Assembly: GCF_001421715.1 (NCBI RefSeq)
Contig: NZ_LMKP01000042.1
Coordinates: 82,929 to 146,928 of the forward strand
Direction: 5' to 3'
DNA from: Sphingomonas sp. Leaf22
GTDB lineage: Bacteria; Pseudomonadota; Alphaproteobacteria; Sphingomonadales; Sphingomonadaceae
Length of the DNA stretch: 64,000 nt
This document shows positions 35,401-43,932 of this stretch, in pieces; position 1 is the stretch's first letter, and every line of letters starts with the position of its first letter. Under the pieces are notes generated by a model. That model worked only from the letters and a program-made list of their open reading frames with translations. It made no database searches and had not been told where the DNA came from. The translations under genes were made by a program, and so were the position numbers.

Positions 35401-35693
35401 GCGCGGCGCAGCGCGACACGTTGCTGGCACTGCTGATCGAGGATGCGGCGCGGACCCCGGCGCGGCTGCGCACGCTGGTCGAACATGACCGCATCCACCT
35501 CGCCCGGCGCGAAGCCCATGCGTTGCGCGGAGCCGCAGCCAGCATGGGCGCGTTCGAACTGGTCGCGGCGTTGCAGGTGATCGAGGATGCCCGGGACGAC
35601 GCACCAATCGATCCGGCGGCGCTGGACGATATCGATCGCTGCGCGACCGCCGTAATCGACGCTGCCCAGCGTGCGATGGCTGAACCGGTCTGA
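32436..35693 (+). CDS. Hybrid histidine kinase (MASE1-like, PAS, REC, HPt)
   Basis: Membrane-bound phosphorelay protein of 1085 residues. A multi-helix MASE1-like sensor (about 43-330) is followed by two PAS domains (about 340-450 and 465-580), a HisKA domain with SHEIRTPL near 602, an ATPase domain (NLVGNAIKFT, DTGVGI, GGTGLGLSIS), a receiver domain (VLVAEDND near 842, phospho-Asp in VLMDVQMPVMDG near 891) and a C-terminal HPt domain with HALRGAAASMG near 1027. All steps of a His-Asp-His relay are thus present; the final target could be the LuxR-type regulator encoded just downstream on the other strand. Signal unknown. Confidence 0.95.
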   Translation: MTGQSLPPSAHAPVRPDAPQRPVDEHWPRRDSRRPAVQPPIDMPRYVAILFLASALAMALVPLLQGALLIWPATPIAVATLTRRPVRRWPGITAITFATLVAAGVFVGLPLLPLIVYASIDAVVILLVAGLLRRFEPDPRSLRGYGLVILAAFVGATVSTLLAEVSGWFLHGVIVFYHAVQWFAAIAMGLIVLLPALKATRRALAEELRILSPTLALPIAMSTIIALVVFGTSRNPSLFLLLPCGVFAALFSRFIGVSASLLIIGTIATVGTLNGVGPIVAAFDAVADRVLFLQLLIGIIALTSFPVASLLYEQSLALNEIRDNERQLRMMTDYSTDLIVRVGRDGIRRYASPASLRLLGYTPDEMIARTPYASIHPDDRNRVRRQTYALVPGGDSTVFRYRMQHRDGHYVWLEGAFRLIGDSRYNCELIGSIRDIGERRAAETRAIESITQLQEQQRLLAMAESAARLGHWRLNLTDKRNLWSPEIFRIHGLPPGEEPSLEASLDYYHPDDRAMVRAQIDRAIATGGSFAFTARLIRHDGAIRWVESRGQAERGQGAEVVGLFGVLQDTTEQVAVMTDLRAAREDAERALAAKATFTATISHEIRTPLTSILAAAQLLRDTPDRVQRMRHLDSLEQAGRTLSDIVDDVLTFSKLEGGHSQPEAIIFEPRELLATATGMFAAEAKHHAVSLDFDVPDSRVVGDPARLQRVLTNLVGNAIKFTRHGSVRITATREAGDCWRFEVADTGVGIRDDRLDAIFEPFVQADASTTRSYGGTGLGLSISRMLVESMGGTIGVVSRPGAGSRFWFRLPLPAAGQVGLPVDAPVPGSDATPPGGRITASTVLVAEDNDTNRYLITEIVRRLGHHVIAVENGARAVEYVTAATGNPVDVVLMDVQMPVMDGIAAARAIRAWSGAGAGVPIYALTADLSTERRAEILRVGMNGILTKPVDVPQLRAVLSKVPMPAGRPAMPNPDAIDRDRMQSITSALGAAQRDTLLALLIEDAARTPARLRTLVEHDRIHLARREAHALRGAAASMGAFELVAALQVIEDARDDAPIDPAALDDIDRCATAVIDAAQRAMAEPV

Positions 35694-35824
35694 CCGCCGA
35701 TACTGTGCGCGGAATGGGCGGAGGACCTGGCGCGACTGGACGGAAAAGGAGGTCGTCATCCCTGACGTGATTCTGGTCCCGCTTTCCGTTGACAGGGTCG
35801 ATCGACATGCGAGATCCGCCTGGA

Positions 35825-36064
35825 CCTCTCCCCTTCCTTAAAGGGAGGGGGGTGGGTAGGTCGGTTGGTGGGCGTGACCTTTCTTCGGAGCCCCTTTTTC
35901 ACAGAGGGGAGCAACGTTGCAAACCTTGCGGCTGAATGTTGATGGCCCAAGCCGCGCGTCATCCGGCTCCGAGGGCCGCTCGGCATTCCGGGAGGTTTCG
36001 GCTTCTCTCCTCCCTTGTCAGGAAGGGGAGAAGTTCGCTGGCCTGACAGCTGAATGTCGATCGG
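35825..36064. repeat. Cluster of CTCCCT hairpins with GAATGTCGAT tails
   Basis: Most of the 462-base gap (35694-36155) between convergent genes. It holds TCCCCTTCCTTAAAGGGAGG with a GGTGGGTAGGTCGG run (35825-35866), GCTGAATGTTGATGG (35931-35945), a second hairpin CTCCCTTGTCAGGAAGGGGAG (35999 region, quoted in part), and GCTGAATGTCGATCGG (36049-36064). The related cluster is 58855-58999. No gene is credible here. Confidence 0.75.
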
Positions 36065-36155
36065 TCCTCGGAAAAGCCCGGATTACCCGGAATCGCAGAC
36101 TTCGCCGCCGTTTCAGATCGACGCCGAACTCCACGTCATTGACCGGTCTCCGGCC

Positions 36156-36779
36156 TCAGGCGTCGAACGCCTGTAGCGCCAGAACCGCCTGCGTCCGGTT
36201 GCTCACGCCCAATTTGCGAAAGATCGCCGACAGATGCGATTTGACGGTCGGTTCGGCGAGTTGCAGGTCATAGGCGATCTGCTTATTCTGATGCCCGTTG
36301 GCGATCGCGCGCAGCACGCGCAACTGCGCGATCGACAGCGTCCCCATCCGTTCGGCCAGATCGATGCGCGGATCGGCGAGCGGCATGTCCTCGAGACCGG
36401 CCGGGACCCAGTGCTTGCCGGACAGCAGGCTGCGGATCGCGTCCATCATCTGGTCGATCGAGGAGGATTTGGGAATGAACCCCTGCGCGCCGAGCGCGCG
36501 TGCCTGTGCGATCACCGCCGGTTCTTCCCGGCCGGATACGATCGCGATCGTCGCTGATGGCCGCACCGCGCGCAGCAGGGCAAGTCCGGCGAACCCCTGT
36601 ACGTCGGGCAGCATCAGGTCGAGCAGGACGAGATCGTATTCCTGTTGCCGAACAAGGCTTTCGGCTTCGGCAAGGGTGGTCACGCAATCCCTGGTAACCG
36701 ATGGATCGACCGCGCTCGCTGCCATGCCGAGCGCGGTGGCGCACATCGGATGGTCGTCAGCGACAAGTATATGCGTCAT
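36156..36779 (-). CDS. LuxR/NarL-family response regulator
   Basis: DNA-binding response regulator of 207 residues. The receiver domain has the acidic pair VADDHP, phospho-Asp in LVLLDLMLPD (about residue 54) and the conserved Lys in FIPKSS. The C-terminal LuxR-type helix-turn-helix is LRAIANGHQNKQIAYDLQLAEPTVKSHL-like (quoted in part: EPTVKSHLSAIFRKLGV). It faces the hybrid kinase gene and may be its output, though no direct evidence is visible. Confidence 0.92.
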   Translation of the reverse strand: MTHILVADDHPMCATALGMAASAVDPSVTRDCVTTLAEAESLVRQQEYDLVLLDLMLPDVQGFAGLALLRAVRPSATIAIVSGREEPAVIAQARALGAQGFIPKSSSIDQMMDAIRSLLSGKHWVPAGLEDMPLADPRIDLAERMGTLSIAQLRVLRAIANGHQNKQIAYDLQLAEPTVKSHLSAIFRKLGVSNRTQAVLALQAFDA

Positions 36780-36835
36780 CCGTCAACCCTTGTTCCCACC
36801 GTCGTTCGACAGTGGTGCATCCGGCATAACATGCA

Positions 36836-37468
36836 TCAAATACCATTACCAAGTGATTGAGGAAGCTGGACTTGAAATGCTGCATCGAGCGATACCGGCC
36901 GTCCCGCGAAATCCTGGCCGACGACCTGCTCGATCGTACGCGCGATCCCGCGCGTCAACGCCGATAGCACGGAAACCGTAAACCCGCGCGCGACAAGACC
37001 GTCGATCGCCCAGCGGACGCAGTAATCGGCCGCCACGCCGACGACGATTGCATGGTTGATGCCGCGGTCCTGCAGGGCCGCGAAGAAGGCGTCCCGGTCG
37101 ATCGGTGGCGCGCCGTCGCGGGGGTCGAACAGCGGCAGGCCGGCTTCCGCCCACATGTCGAACACGCCCTTTTCCAGCGTCCGGCACGGGATCGCCGGAT
37201 CGATTGCCAACGGGTCCAGCAGGTTGCGCCAGCCCGCGCTGTCCCGGACGCAATGGATCGGGAATTGTTCGGCTTCCGCGCTCGTCGGGTAGGTTTCGAC
37301 GAAATGGGTGTCGTAGGTGAAGACGACCGCCGCCGTGTCGCGCGCGGTTCGCGTTTGCAGCCATGCGGCGAGCGGCGCGACGATCGTTTCTGCATCGGGC
37401 ACCGGCAACGCTCCGTCCGGCAGGATGAAATCCGCCTGCGTATCCACGACGATGATGACAGCGGCCAT
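36836..37468 (-). CDS. Nicotinamidase-like cysteine hydrolase
   Basis: Isochorismatase-fold hydrolase of 210 residues, probably nicotinamidase (nicotinamide to nicotinate). The catalytic triad is visible: Asp in VVDTQADF, Lys in LEKGVFD, Cys in VAADYCVRWA; YDTHF corresponds to the metal-binding DxH segment of PncA. ATG 37468 follows GGGAGACG. It is divergent from nrtR-pncB across a candidate operator, which makes a role in NAD salvage likely. Other isochorismatase-family activities cannot be excluded. Confidence 0.88.
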   Translation of the reverse strand: MAAVIIVVDTQADFILPDGALPVPDAETIVAPLAAWLQTRTARDTAAVVFTYDTHFVETYPTSAEAEQFPIHCVRDSAGWRNLLDPLAIDPAIPCRTLEKGVFDMWAEAGLPLFDPRDGAPPIDRDAFFAALQDRGINHAIVVGVAADYCVRWAIDGLVARGFTVSVLSALTRGIARTIEQVVGQDFAGRPVSLDAAFQVQLPQSLGNGI

Positions 37469-37494
37469 TGTTCGTCTCCCTTCGGCTTCGCCTT

Positions 37495-37518
37495 GAATAT
37501 ATTCTATTTGCATATATG
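37495..37518. promoter_or_regulatory. Candidate NrtR operator, divergent promoter
   Basis: An AT-rich island in GC-rich DNA holds two perfect palindromes, GAATATATTC (37495-37504) and CATATATG (37511-37518), with centres 15 bases apart, between the divergent nicotinamidase-like and nrtR genes. Known NrtR sites in other genera are also AT-rich palindromes, so this is the natural candidate for autoregulation. Confidence 0.5.
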
Positions 37519-37526
37519 TAAGGCGG

Positions 37527-38216
37527 ATGGAAGAGCCATTGTTCCTGACCGGTTATGATCCGACGGCCTATGCCCGGCCATCGATCACGGTCGATTGCGT
37601 CCTGTTGGGCGTTGCGGGGGGGCGGCTCTGCGTGTTGTTGACGCGGCGAACCCGGCCGCCTTTCGCCGGACGCTGGGCATTGCCGGGCGGTTTCGTGGGA
37701 ATCGACGAATCGCTCGAGGCGGCGGCGACACGGGTGCTGGGGATCAAGGCGGGGCTGGCCGACATCGCGGTTGAACAAGTGCATGCCTTCGGCAACACCG
37801 ACCGCGACCCCCGCATGCGGATCATCGCGATTGCGCATCGCGCGCTGCTGGCACCGGCGCGCCTGGCCACGGTACCGCGCCATGCCGACCAGTGTCTGGC
37901 GACGATCGACGCCGATGGCTCGATCATGGTCGATGGCGGTGTGGTTACGCTGGCGTTCGACCATGCCGATATCATCGCGATGACGATCGCGAAGTTGCGC
38001 CGGACGATCGATGACGACGCCTTCGCGCTGGTTCCCGAGCACTTCACCCTGCGTGAGTTGCAGGGGGTCCATGAGGCGGTGCTGGGACGGCCGCTCAACA
38101 AGCCGGCCTTTCGCCGCCGGATGCTCGAACGCGGCGCGCTGCGGGCGACCGGCGCGTTCGAGGCGGGGCGCGCATTCCGTCCGGCCGAACTCTATGTCCA
38201 TGTTCCGAAAGGCTGA
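37527..38216 (+). CDS. nrtR: NrtR-type Nudix-related NAD regulator
   Basis: A 229-residue protein with a Nudix domain plus a C-terminal winged helix (EHFTLRELQGVHEAVLGRPL and KPAFRRRML). The Nudix box is degenerate: GGFVGIDESLEAAATRVLGI keeps Gly, Glu and Arg but has lost the catalytic EE, as in NrtR repressors, which bind ADP-ribose instead of hydrolysing it. Directly followed by pncB (three-base gap) and divergent from a nicotinamidase-like gene, the classical NAD-salvage setting. Confidence 0.88.
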   Translation: MEEPLFLTGYDPTAYARPSITVDCVLLGVAGGRLCVLLTRRTRPPFAGRWALPGGFVGIDESLEAAATRVLGIKAGLADIAVEQVHAFGNTDRDPRMRIIAIAHRALLAPARLATVPRHADQCLATIDADGSIMVDGGVVTLAFDHADIIAMTIAKLRRTIDDDAFALVPEHFTLRELQGVHEAVLGRPLNKPAFRRRMLERGALRATGAFEAGRAFRPAELYVHVPKG

Positions 38217-38219
38217 TCG

Positions 38220-39524
38220 ATGGTGATGACCGATATCGCGACCCGGGTATGGGATCATGGCTGGCGGCTGGACCCGGTGGTGCGCAGCCTGCTCGACACC
38301 GATTTCTACAAGCTGTTGATGGTGCAGATGATCCGGGAGGTCCATCCGGACGTCCACGCGACCTTTGCCGTCATCAATCGCAGCCGGTCGGTGCGGCTGG
38401 CCGAGGTGATCGACGAAGCCGAACTGCGCGCGCAACTCGACCACGCCCGGACGATCGGCTTCACCAAACAGGAACTGATCTGGCTGGCCGGCAACAGCTT
38501 TTACGGCGTGCGGCGGATGTTTTCGCCCGATTTCGTCGACTGGTTGAGCCGGTTCCGCCTGCCCGCATACGACCTGTCGGTGCGCGACGGACAGTATGAA
38601 CTACATTTCGAAGGCCCCTGGGCCGAAACCTCGCTCTGGGAAATCCCGGCGCTGACGATCATCAACGAATTGCGGGCGCGGGCGGCGCTGCGCGATCATG
38701 GCCGGTTCGCGCTGGACGTCACCTATGCGCGGGCGAAGGCGCGGTTGTGGGACAAGGTCGAGCGGCTGCGCGTCCTGCCCGATCTGGTCCTGTCCGACTT
38801 CGGTACCCGGCGGCGGCACGGTTTCCTGTGGCAGCGCTGGTGCGTCGAGGCGTTGCAGGAGGGGCTGGGCGATCGGTTCGTCGGCACCTCGAACGTGCTG
38901 CTCGCGATGCAGGCTGGGGTCGAGGCGATCGGCACCAACGCCCACGAACTGCCGATGGTCGAAGCGGCGCTGGCCGACGACGATGCCGGCATCGCCGCCG
39001 CGCCGTATCGCGTGCTGGCGGAATGGCAGCGCCATTATGGCGGCAACTTGCTAATCGCCTTGCCCGACGCCTATGGCACCGCCGCGTTCCTGCGCGATGC
39101 GCCGGATTGGCTGGCCGACTGGACCGGCTTTCGCCCCGACAGCATGCCGCCGATCGAGGGCGGCGAGCAGATCCTGCGCTGGTGGCAGGAACGCGGCGTC
39201 GATCCCGCCTCGAAACTGCTGATCTTTTCCGACGGCATGGACGTCGACAGCATCATCGCGACCTATGAACATTTCCACGGACGCGTGCGCATGAGCTTCG
39301 GCTGGGGCACCAACCTCACCAACGATTTTCGTGGTTGCGATCCGCTGGGCGGCGAGGGGCTGGAGCCGATCTCGCTGGTGTGCAAGGTCGTCAGCGCCAA
39401 TGGCCGCCCGGCGGTCAAGCTGTCCGACAATCCCGCCAAGGCGACCGGCGATCCCGCCGATATCGCCCGCTACCTGCGCATCTTCGGCGAGAATGGCCGG
39501 GTGGCGAGCCCGGTCGCGGTCTAA
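38220..39524 (+). CDS. pncB: Nicotinate phosphoribosyltransferase
   Basis: Converts nicotinate and PRPP into nicotinate mononucleotide in NAD salvage. 434 residues. Conserved segments are LLDTDFYKLLMVQM, the LSDFGTRRRHGF loop, GTSNVLLAMQAGVEAIGTNAHE (quoted in part: GTNAHELPM with the phosphorylated-type His) and FSDGMDVDSI, GTNLTND. Starts at 38220 and 38226 are both possible. It probably shares a transcript with nrtR; its end overlaps the convergent trmB by four bases. Confidence 0.95.
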   Translation: MVMTDIATRVWDHGWRLDPVVRSLLDTDFYKLLMVQMIREVHPDVHATFAVINRSRSVRLAEVIDEAELRAQLDHARTIGFTKQELIWLAGNSFYGVRRMFSPDFVDWLSRFRLPAYDLSVRDGQYELHFEGPWAETSLWEIPALTIINELRARAALRDHGRFALDVTYARAKARLWDKVERLRVLPDLVLSDFGTRRRHGFLWQRWCVEALQEGLGDRFVGTSNVLLAMQAGVEAIGTNAHELPMVEAALADDDAGIAAAPYRVLAEWQRHYGGNLLIALPDAYGTAAFLRDAPDWLADWTGFRPDSMPPIEGGEQILRWWQERGVDPASKLLIFSDGMDVDSIIATYEHFHGRVRMSFGWGTNLTNDFRGCDPLGGEGLEPISLVCKVVSANGRPAVKLSDNPAKATGDPADIARYLRIFGENGRVASPVAV

Positions 39525-40201
39525 AGCCGGAGGTAGCGGAAATACCAGACTTCGTGACCCTGTCGTCGCGCCTTGCGCTCGTAGCGGGTTTCCGGCCAGT
39601 CTGCGGGGCGGGTCAGGAAGTCGGCGGCGGTCTGCGCCTGCCAGGCGAAGTCGCGGCGCTGGTCCATGATCATCATCGCCCAGCGGCAATAGGTCGGATC
39701 GTCGGTGCCCAGGCGGAACTCGCCGCCCGGCCGCAGCTTGGCGGCGATCAGGTCCATCGGGCCGTGGTTCATCATGCGCCGCTTGGCATGGCGCGCCTTG
39801 CGCCAGGGATCGGGGTGCAGCAGGTAGACGCGCTCGAGCGAAGCGTCGGGAAAGCGTTCGATCACTTCCAGCGCGTCGCCCATGTGCAGGCGGACATTGG
39901 CCAATTCGCCGTCGCGAATGTGGTTGAGCGCGCCGACGACGCCGTTGAGGAACGGTTCGCAACCGACAAAGCGGTGGTCCGGCCGCGCCGATGCCTGACC
40001 CGCCAGATGCTCGCCGGCACCAAAACCGATCTCGACTTCGACCGGGCGATCGTCACCGAACAGGGTGTGCGAGTCGAGCGGGCCGGTTTCGGGTACCGAT
40101 ACGCGGGGGAGCAATTGCTCGACCAGCGAAGCCTGCCCCTCGCGCAGCTTGTGCCCCTGTCGACGGCCATAGAGGCGGCGGATGGTAGTCGGATCGTTCA
40201 T
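39521..40201 (-). CDS. trmB: tRNA (guanine-N7)-methyltransferase
   Basis: SAM-dependent enzyme adding N7-methyl to G46 of tRNAs, 226 residues. The SAM site is EIGFGAGEHLA, and the tRNA-binding motif is LLHPDPWRKARHAKRR (typical PDPW..K.RH..RR). The C-terminal TRYERKARRQGHEVWYFRY is also family-specific. In related bacteria trmB follows metK; here a secreted protein gene and a PAP2 gene lie between them. Confidence 0.95.
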   Translation of the reverse strand: MNDPTTIRRLYGRRQGHKLREGQASLVEQLLPRVSVPETGPLDSHTLFGDDRPVEVEIGFGAGEHLAGQASARPDHRFVGCEPFLNGVVGALNHIRDGELANVRLHMGDALEVIERFPDASLERVYLLHPDPWRKARHAKRRMMNHGPMDLIAAKLRPGGEFRLGTDDPTYCRWAMMIMDQRRDFAWQAQTAADFLTRPADWPETRYERKARRQGHEVWYFRYLRL

Positions 40202-40272
40202 CGCCGCGCTCCTACCCGGCGGGGCCGTGGTCCGACAAGGGAGCTTCCGCGTCCGCCGGTGGTTCGGTTACC

Positions 40273-40854
40273 ATGGGCAAGAAGCGCAAGGCGAAACAAC
40301 AGGCTAAGCGGCTGGTCGATGCCGATATCGATGCGGGCCGCGGCGTCGCCCGCGAACTCCACGACCATCCGGTGGTGAAGGCCGCCGGGTGGCTCAGCGA
40401 GGTCGCCGATCAGCCGCCGATGGTCGCGATCAACCTGACCACGATCGCCGTCGGATTGTGGCGGAGCGATGCCCGGCTGACGCGGACGGGGATGCGGATG
40501 CTGGTCGCCCACGGCCTTGCGACGCTGGCCAAGGCGGTCATCAAGGCCAATGTCGACCGGGCGCGGCCGAAACTGTTCAGCGACCGGGAGGACCATCGAC
40601 CCAAGCCCGGCGATACCGATGAGGGGCCGCAAAACTCGTTTCCGTCGGGGCATACCGCGGGCGCGCTGGCGGTGGCGCGGGCGGTGGCGCGGGAATATCC
40701 GGACGCGGCCGGGCCAGCCTATGCCGGGGCGGCGGCGGTGGCGGCGATCCAGATACCGCGAGGGACGCACTTTCCAATCGATGTCGCGGTCGGAGCAGTG
40801 ATCGGGCTGGTGGCGGAGGCGGTGGTGGCGCGGGTGTTGCCGGAGGCGGCGTAG
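40273..40854 (+). CDS. PAP2-family phosphatase
   Basis: Membrane-associated acid phosphatase-like protein of 193 residues with the three PAP2 motifs: KANVDRARPKLF, FPSGHTAGAL, and RGTHFPIDVAVGAVIG. The N-terminus is lysine-rich and short. It lies divergent from trmB. Typical substrates are phosphatidic acid, undecaprenyl pyrophosphate or related lipid phosphates; no context narrows this. The composite AAAGGTCAC element begins 18 bases behind its stop. Confidence 0.9.
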   Translation: MGKKRKAKQQAKRLVDADIDAGRGVARELHDHPVVKAAGWLSEVADQPPMVAINLTTIAVGLWRSDARLTRTGMRMLVAHGLATLAKAVIKANVDRARPKLFSDREDHRPKPGDTDEGPQNSFPSGHTAGALAVARAVAREYPDAAGPAYAGAAAVAAIQIPRGTHFPIDVAVGAVIGLVAEAVVARVLPEAA

Positions 40855-40872
40855 CGTGGCCAGCGCGAAGGT

Positions 40873-41039
40873 CAAAGGTCACAAAAGTCACACTCGTGCG
40901 CAGTTGGCGCATTCGCGACGTCGGGCCGATCGACTAATCGGTTCAACTACCTGTCAAAGATCTTTCGAACTCGATCTACATTGCCTGCGATCGGGTTTGC
41001 ACTTCTGCTCCGGATATACCGGAGGGGTAGCTTGTAGGA
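40873..41039 (+). repeat. Composite AAAGGTCAC element, copy 3
   Basis: Plus strand, immediately behind the PAP2 gene: CAAAGGTCACAAAAGTCACA (40873-40892), CTCGTGCGCAGTTGGCG, then TGTCAAAGA (40952-40960) and TGTAGGA (41033-41039). Block order and orientation relative to the upstream gene match copies 1 and 2; the internal distances vary. Confidence 0.65.
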
Positions 41040-41192
41040 AATCCTGCGCTGCGGCCGGAAGGGAGCCGCGCTCCGGATCGGGACGGAACCTCTGCGACGG
41101 CAGTCCGACCCGCCCGACTTGCGACGTGGTCCCGGCGAAGAATTGGGATTTCCCGATCAAAACGGGTGGCAGGCGCCGCGCGAGACCTAGGA

Positions 41193-41370
41193 CCAATCGA
41201 CATTCAGCGATAACCATGGGATTTCGTCATTCCCGCGCAGGCGGGAATCCATAAACGCCGACGGTTTGGCTGGATCCGCGACGCTGGCGTCTATGGACTC
41301 CCGCCTGCGCGGGAGTGACGAAAGGGGACGGACCGCTATTTCTGCGCCCAGCGAACTGAATGTCGATCCC
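41193..41370. repeat. Nested inverted repeat with ATCGACATTCAG ends
   Basis: Outer arms ATCGACATTCAG (41197-41208) and its exact complement CTGAATGTCGAT (41356-41367) enclose the ATTCCCGCGCAGGCGGGAAT family pair (41224-41252 and 41293-41322). It occupies the second half of the 592-base gap 40855-41446; no gene is credible there. Confidence 0.8.
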
Positions 41371-41446
41371 GCCCAGGCCGTCGCTGGGGCAACGGATGAT
41401 GTCGTGAGGCATGCTCCGAACGCCAATCGGTTCAGCGCCCGTCCGT

Positions 41447-42547
41447 TCAACGCCTTCCCGGCATCGCGCCGCCGTTGAGGGTGATCGTCTTGTCGCCCCA
41501 TGTCCGCGTGGTGGAGATGGCGGGCTGCTGGACCAGCGCCAGCACCTCCGCCGGACGGGGCAGGGCGGTCAGCGGCGGGTAGTTCGAGGTCTCCGCCATG
41601 TCGACCAAGGCGACCGACCAGCGCTTGCCCCCCTTCTTGCCAAGCAGCAGGCCCGACATATCGGGCGCGACCCAAGCCCCGCGACCCGCATCGCTGAACG
41701 CCAGCAGATAGGAATCAAGGGCAGCGTCCCTGCGATAGACGGCACCGACCGGGCTGGGGCCAGGATCGCGGCACCATGTCGCCGGCTTCTGCGCGTCGGC
41801 GTCGGGTGTGTCCTTTTCCGCCAGCTTGTCCGAAGCCATCGACTGCAACATCCCGCCCAGCAGCCCCGACATCATGTTCGATTTCTCATCGCGAACCAGC
41901 TTCGCCTTTTTCGGGAAGTCGAGCGGAGTCGTACAATCCGCAATCGGCTGGGCGGGAGCCGCCGCGGCAAGGCCGGTCGGCCAGGTCAGCGCTGACAGGA
42001 TGGCCGGCAACCGTGCGGCAATCCCCGCGCCGTCGTGCGTCGCCGAACTGTAGCGGACCTTCACCAGCCAGTCGCCCATCGGCAGGAGCGCCAGCCCGGT
42101 GCCACGATAGGGCGGCTTCGAGACCGACCACGCGCCCATCAGGCCGCTGGCGACGCTTTGCCCCGGCGGGGCGAATGCGGTCGCGGGACCGGCGGCGGTG
42201 GCGATGCCGTACATGTCCCGCCGCGTTTCGATCGAGGCGCCGGCGCGGTCGAACCAGACGGGTACCGCGCCGCTGACGTTGCGATAGACATAGAGGGTGA
42301 TCGCGTCCGACCCGCGCTCGTAATTGGCGAATACGTCGAGTTCGTCGGTGCCGAATTGTTCGATTCGCCCGCGCGGCATTCCCTCCAGCATCGCCGGGAT
42401 GGTCAGCCCGCTATGCCTGAAGCGATAGGGCTGGTCGGCAGGCGCGGCTATCGCATTCCTCTGCAGTTGCGCCACCGCCGGCGGAGCCGATGCCGCCGTC
42501 ATCAACAGACCGATCGCCCACAGTCCCATGCCAAACCGCCGCATCAC
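41447..42547 (-). CDS. Secreted protein, unknown (366 aa)
   Basis: Signal peptide with cleavage near AVAQ (about residue 26), then 340 residues without a recognised domain. Three cysteines in the mature part (CTTPL, WCRDP and one more region) may form a disulfide. Aromatic and glycine patterns suggest beta structure. It sits between metK and trmB on the same strand but is separated from metK by a good terminator, so it is likely transcribed separately. Confidence 0.82.
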   Translation of the reverse strand: MMRRFGMGLWAIGLLMTAASAPPAVAQLQRNAIAAPADQPYRFRHSGLTIPAMLEGMPRGRIEQFGTDELDVFANYERGSDAITLYVYRNVSGAVPVWFDRAGASIETRRDMYGIATAAGPATAFAPPGQSVASGLMGAWSVSKPPYRGTGLALLPMGDWLVKVRYSSATHDGAGIAARLPAILSALTWPTGLAAAAPAQPIADCTTPLDFPKKAKLVRDEKSNMMSGLLGGMLQSMASDKLAEKDTPDADAQKPATWCRDPGPSPVGAVYRRDAALDSYLLAFSDAGRGAWVAPDMSGLLLGKKGGKRWSVALVDMAETSNYPPLTALPRPAEVLALVQQPAISTTRTWGDKTITLNGGAMPGRR

Positions 42548-42570
42548 GTCCCCCTTGGCGGGCGGACATG

Positions 42571-42605
42571 AAAACGGGAGGTCCGCCCTGTCGGCGAACC
42601 TCCCG
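42571..42605 (-). terminator. Intrinsic terminator of metK
   Basis: On the minus strand CGGGAGGT pairs with ACCTCCCG (42605-42598 with 42582-42575), with an inner CGCC/GGCG pairing, followed by TTTTC. It begins 40 bases after the metK stop. Confidence 0.85.
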
Positions 42606-42645
42606 CAATTTCTTGTCCGTGTCGAGCCGTCTGGCCCGGACCGGA

Positions 42646-43857
<1,212 letters not shown>

Positions 43858-43860
43858 GGA

Positions 43861-43925
43861 CTTCCTCTAGGCTAGAGGGAAAGCGCGCGGCCGTTGCCAT
43901 GCCGCATATAAAGCTTTCCTTATAT
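43861..43925 (-). promoter_or_regulatory. metK leader with SD-masking hairpin and AT palindrome
   Basis: Next to the ATG the minus strand reads CCTCTAGCCTAGAGGAAG: CCTCT can pair with AGAGG, which is the Shine-Dalgarno sequence. About 30 bases further upstream is an AT-rich dyad, ATATAAGGAAAGCTTTATAT (43925-43906), the likely promoter or an operator. It does not match the conserved core of SAM-II or SAM/SAH riboswitches as I know them. Confidence 0.45.
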
Positions 43926-43932
43926 GGTCGCC

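Noticed and set aside
33159..35759. Minus-strand frame of 866 codons opposite the hybrid kinase
   Set aside because: Shadow of the kinase gene, no domain-like segments.
35917..36273. 118-codon frame in the gap before the LuxR-type regulator
   Set aside because: Built of repeat sequence and overlapping the regulator antisense; Ser/Arg-rich without structure.
40855..41446. Short open frames in the 592-base gap after the PAP2 gene
   Set aside because: They follow the repeat elements, have no ribosome sites and look like translated repeats (for example VTFVTF from the AAAGGTCAC units).
43858..43932. SAM riboswitch upstream of metK
   Set aside because: I could not match the leader to the conserved cores of SAM-I, SAM-II or SAM/SAH classes; only hairpins are supported.
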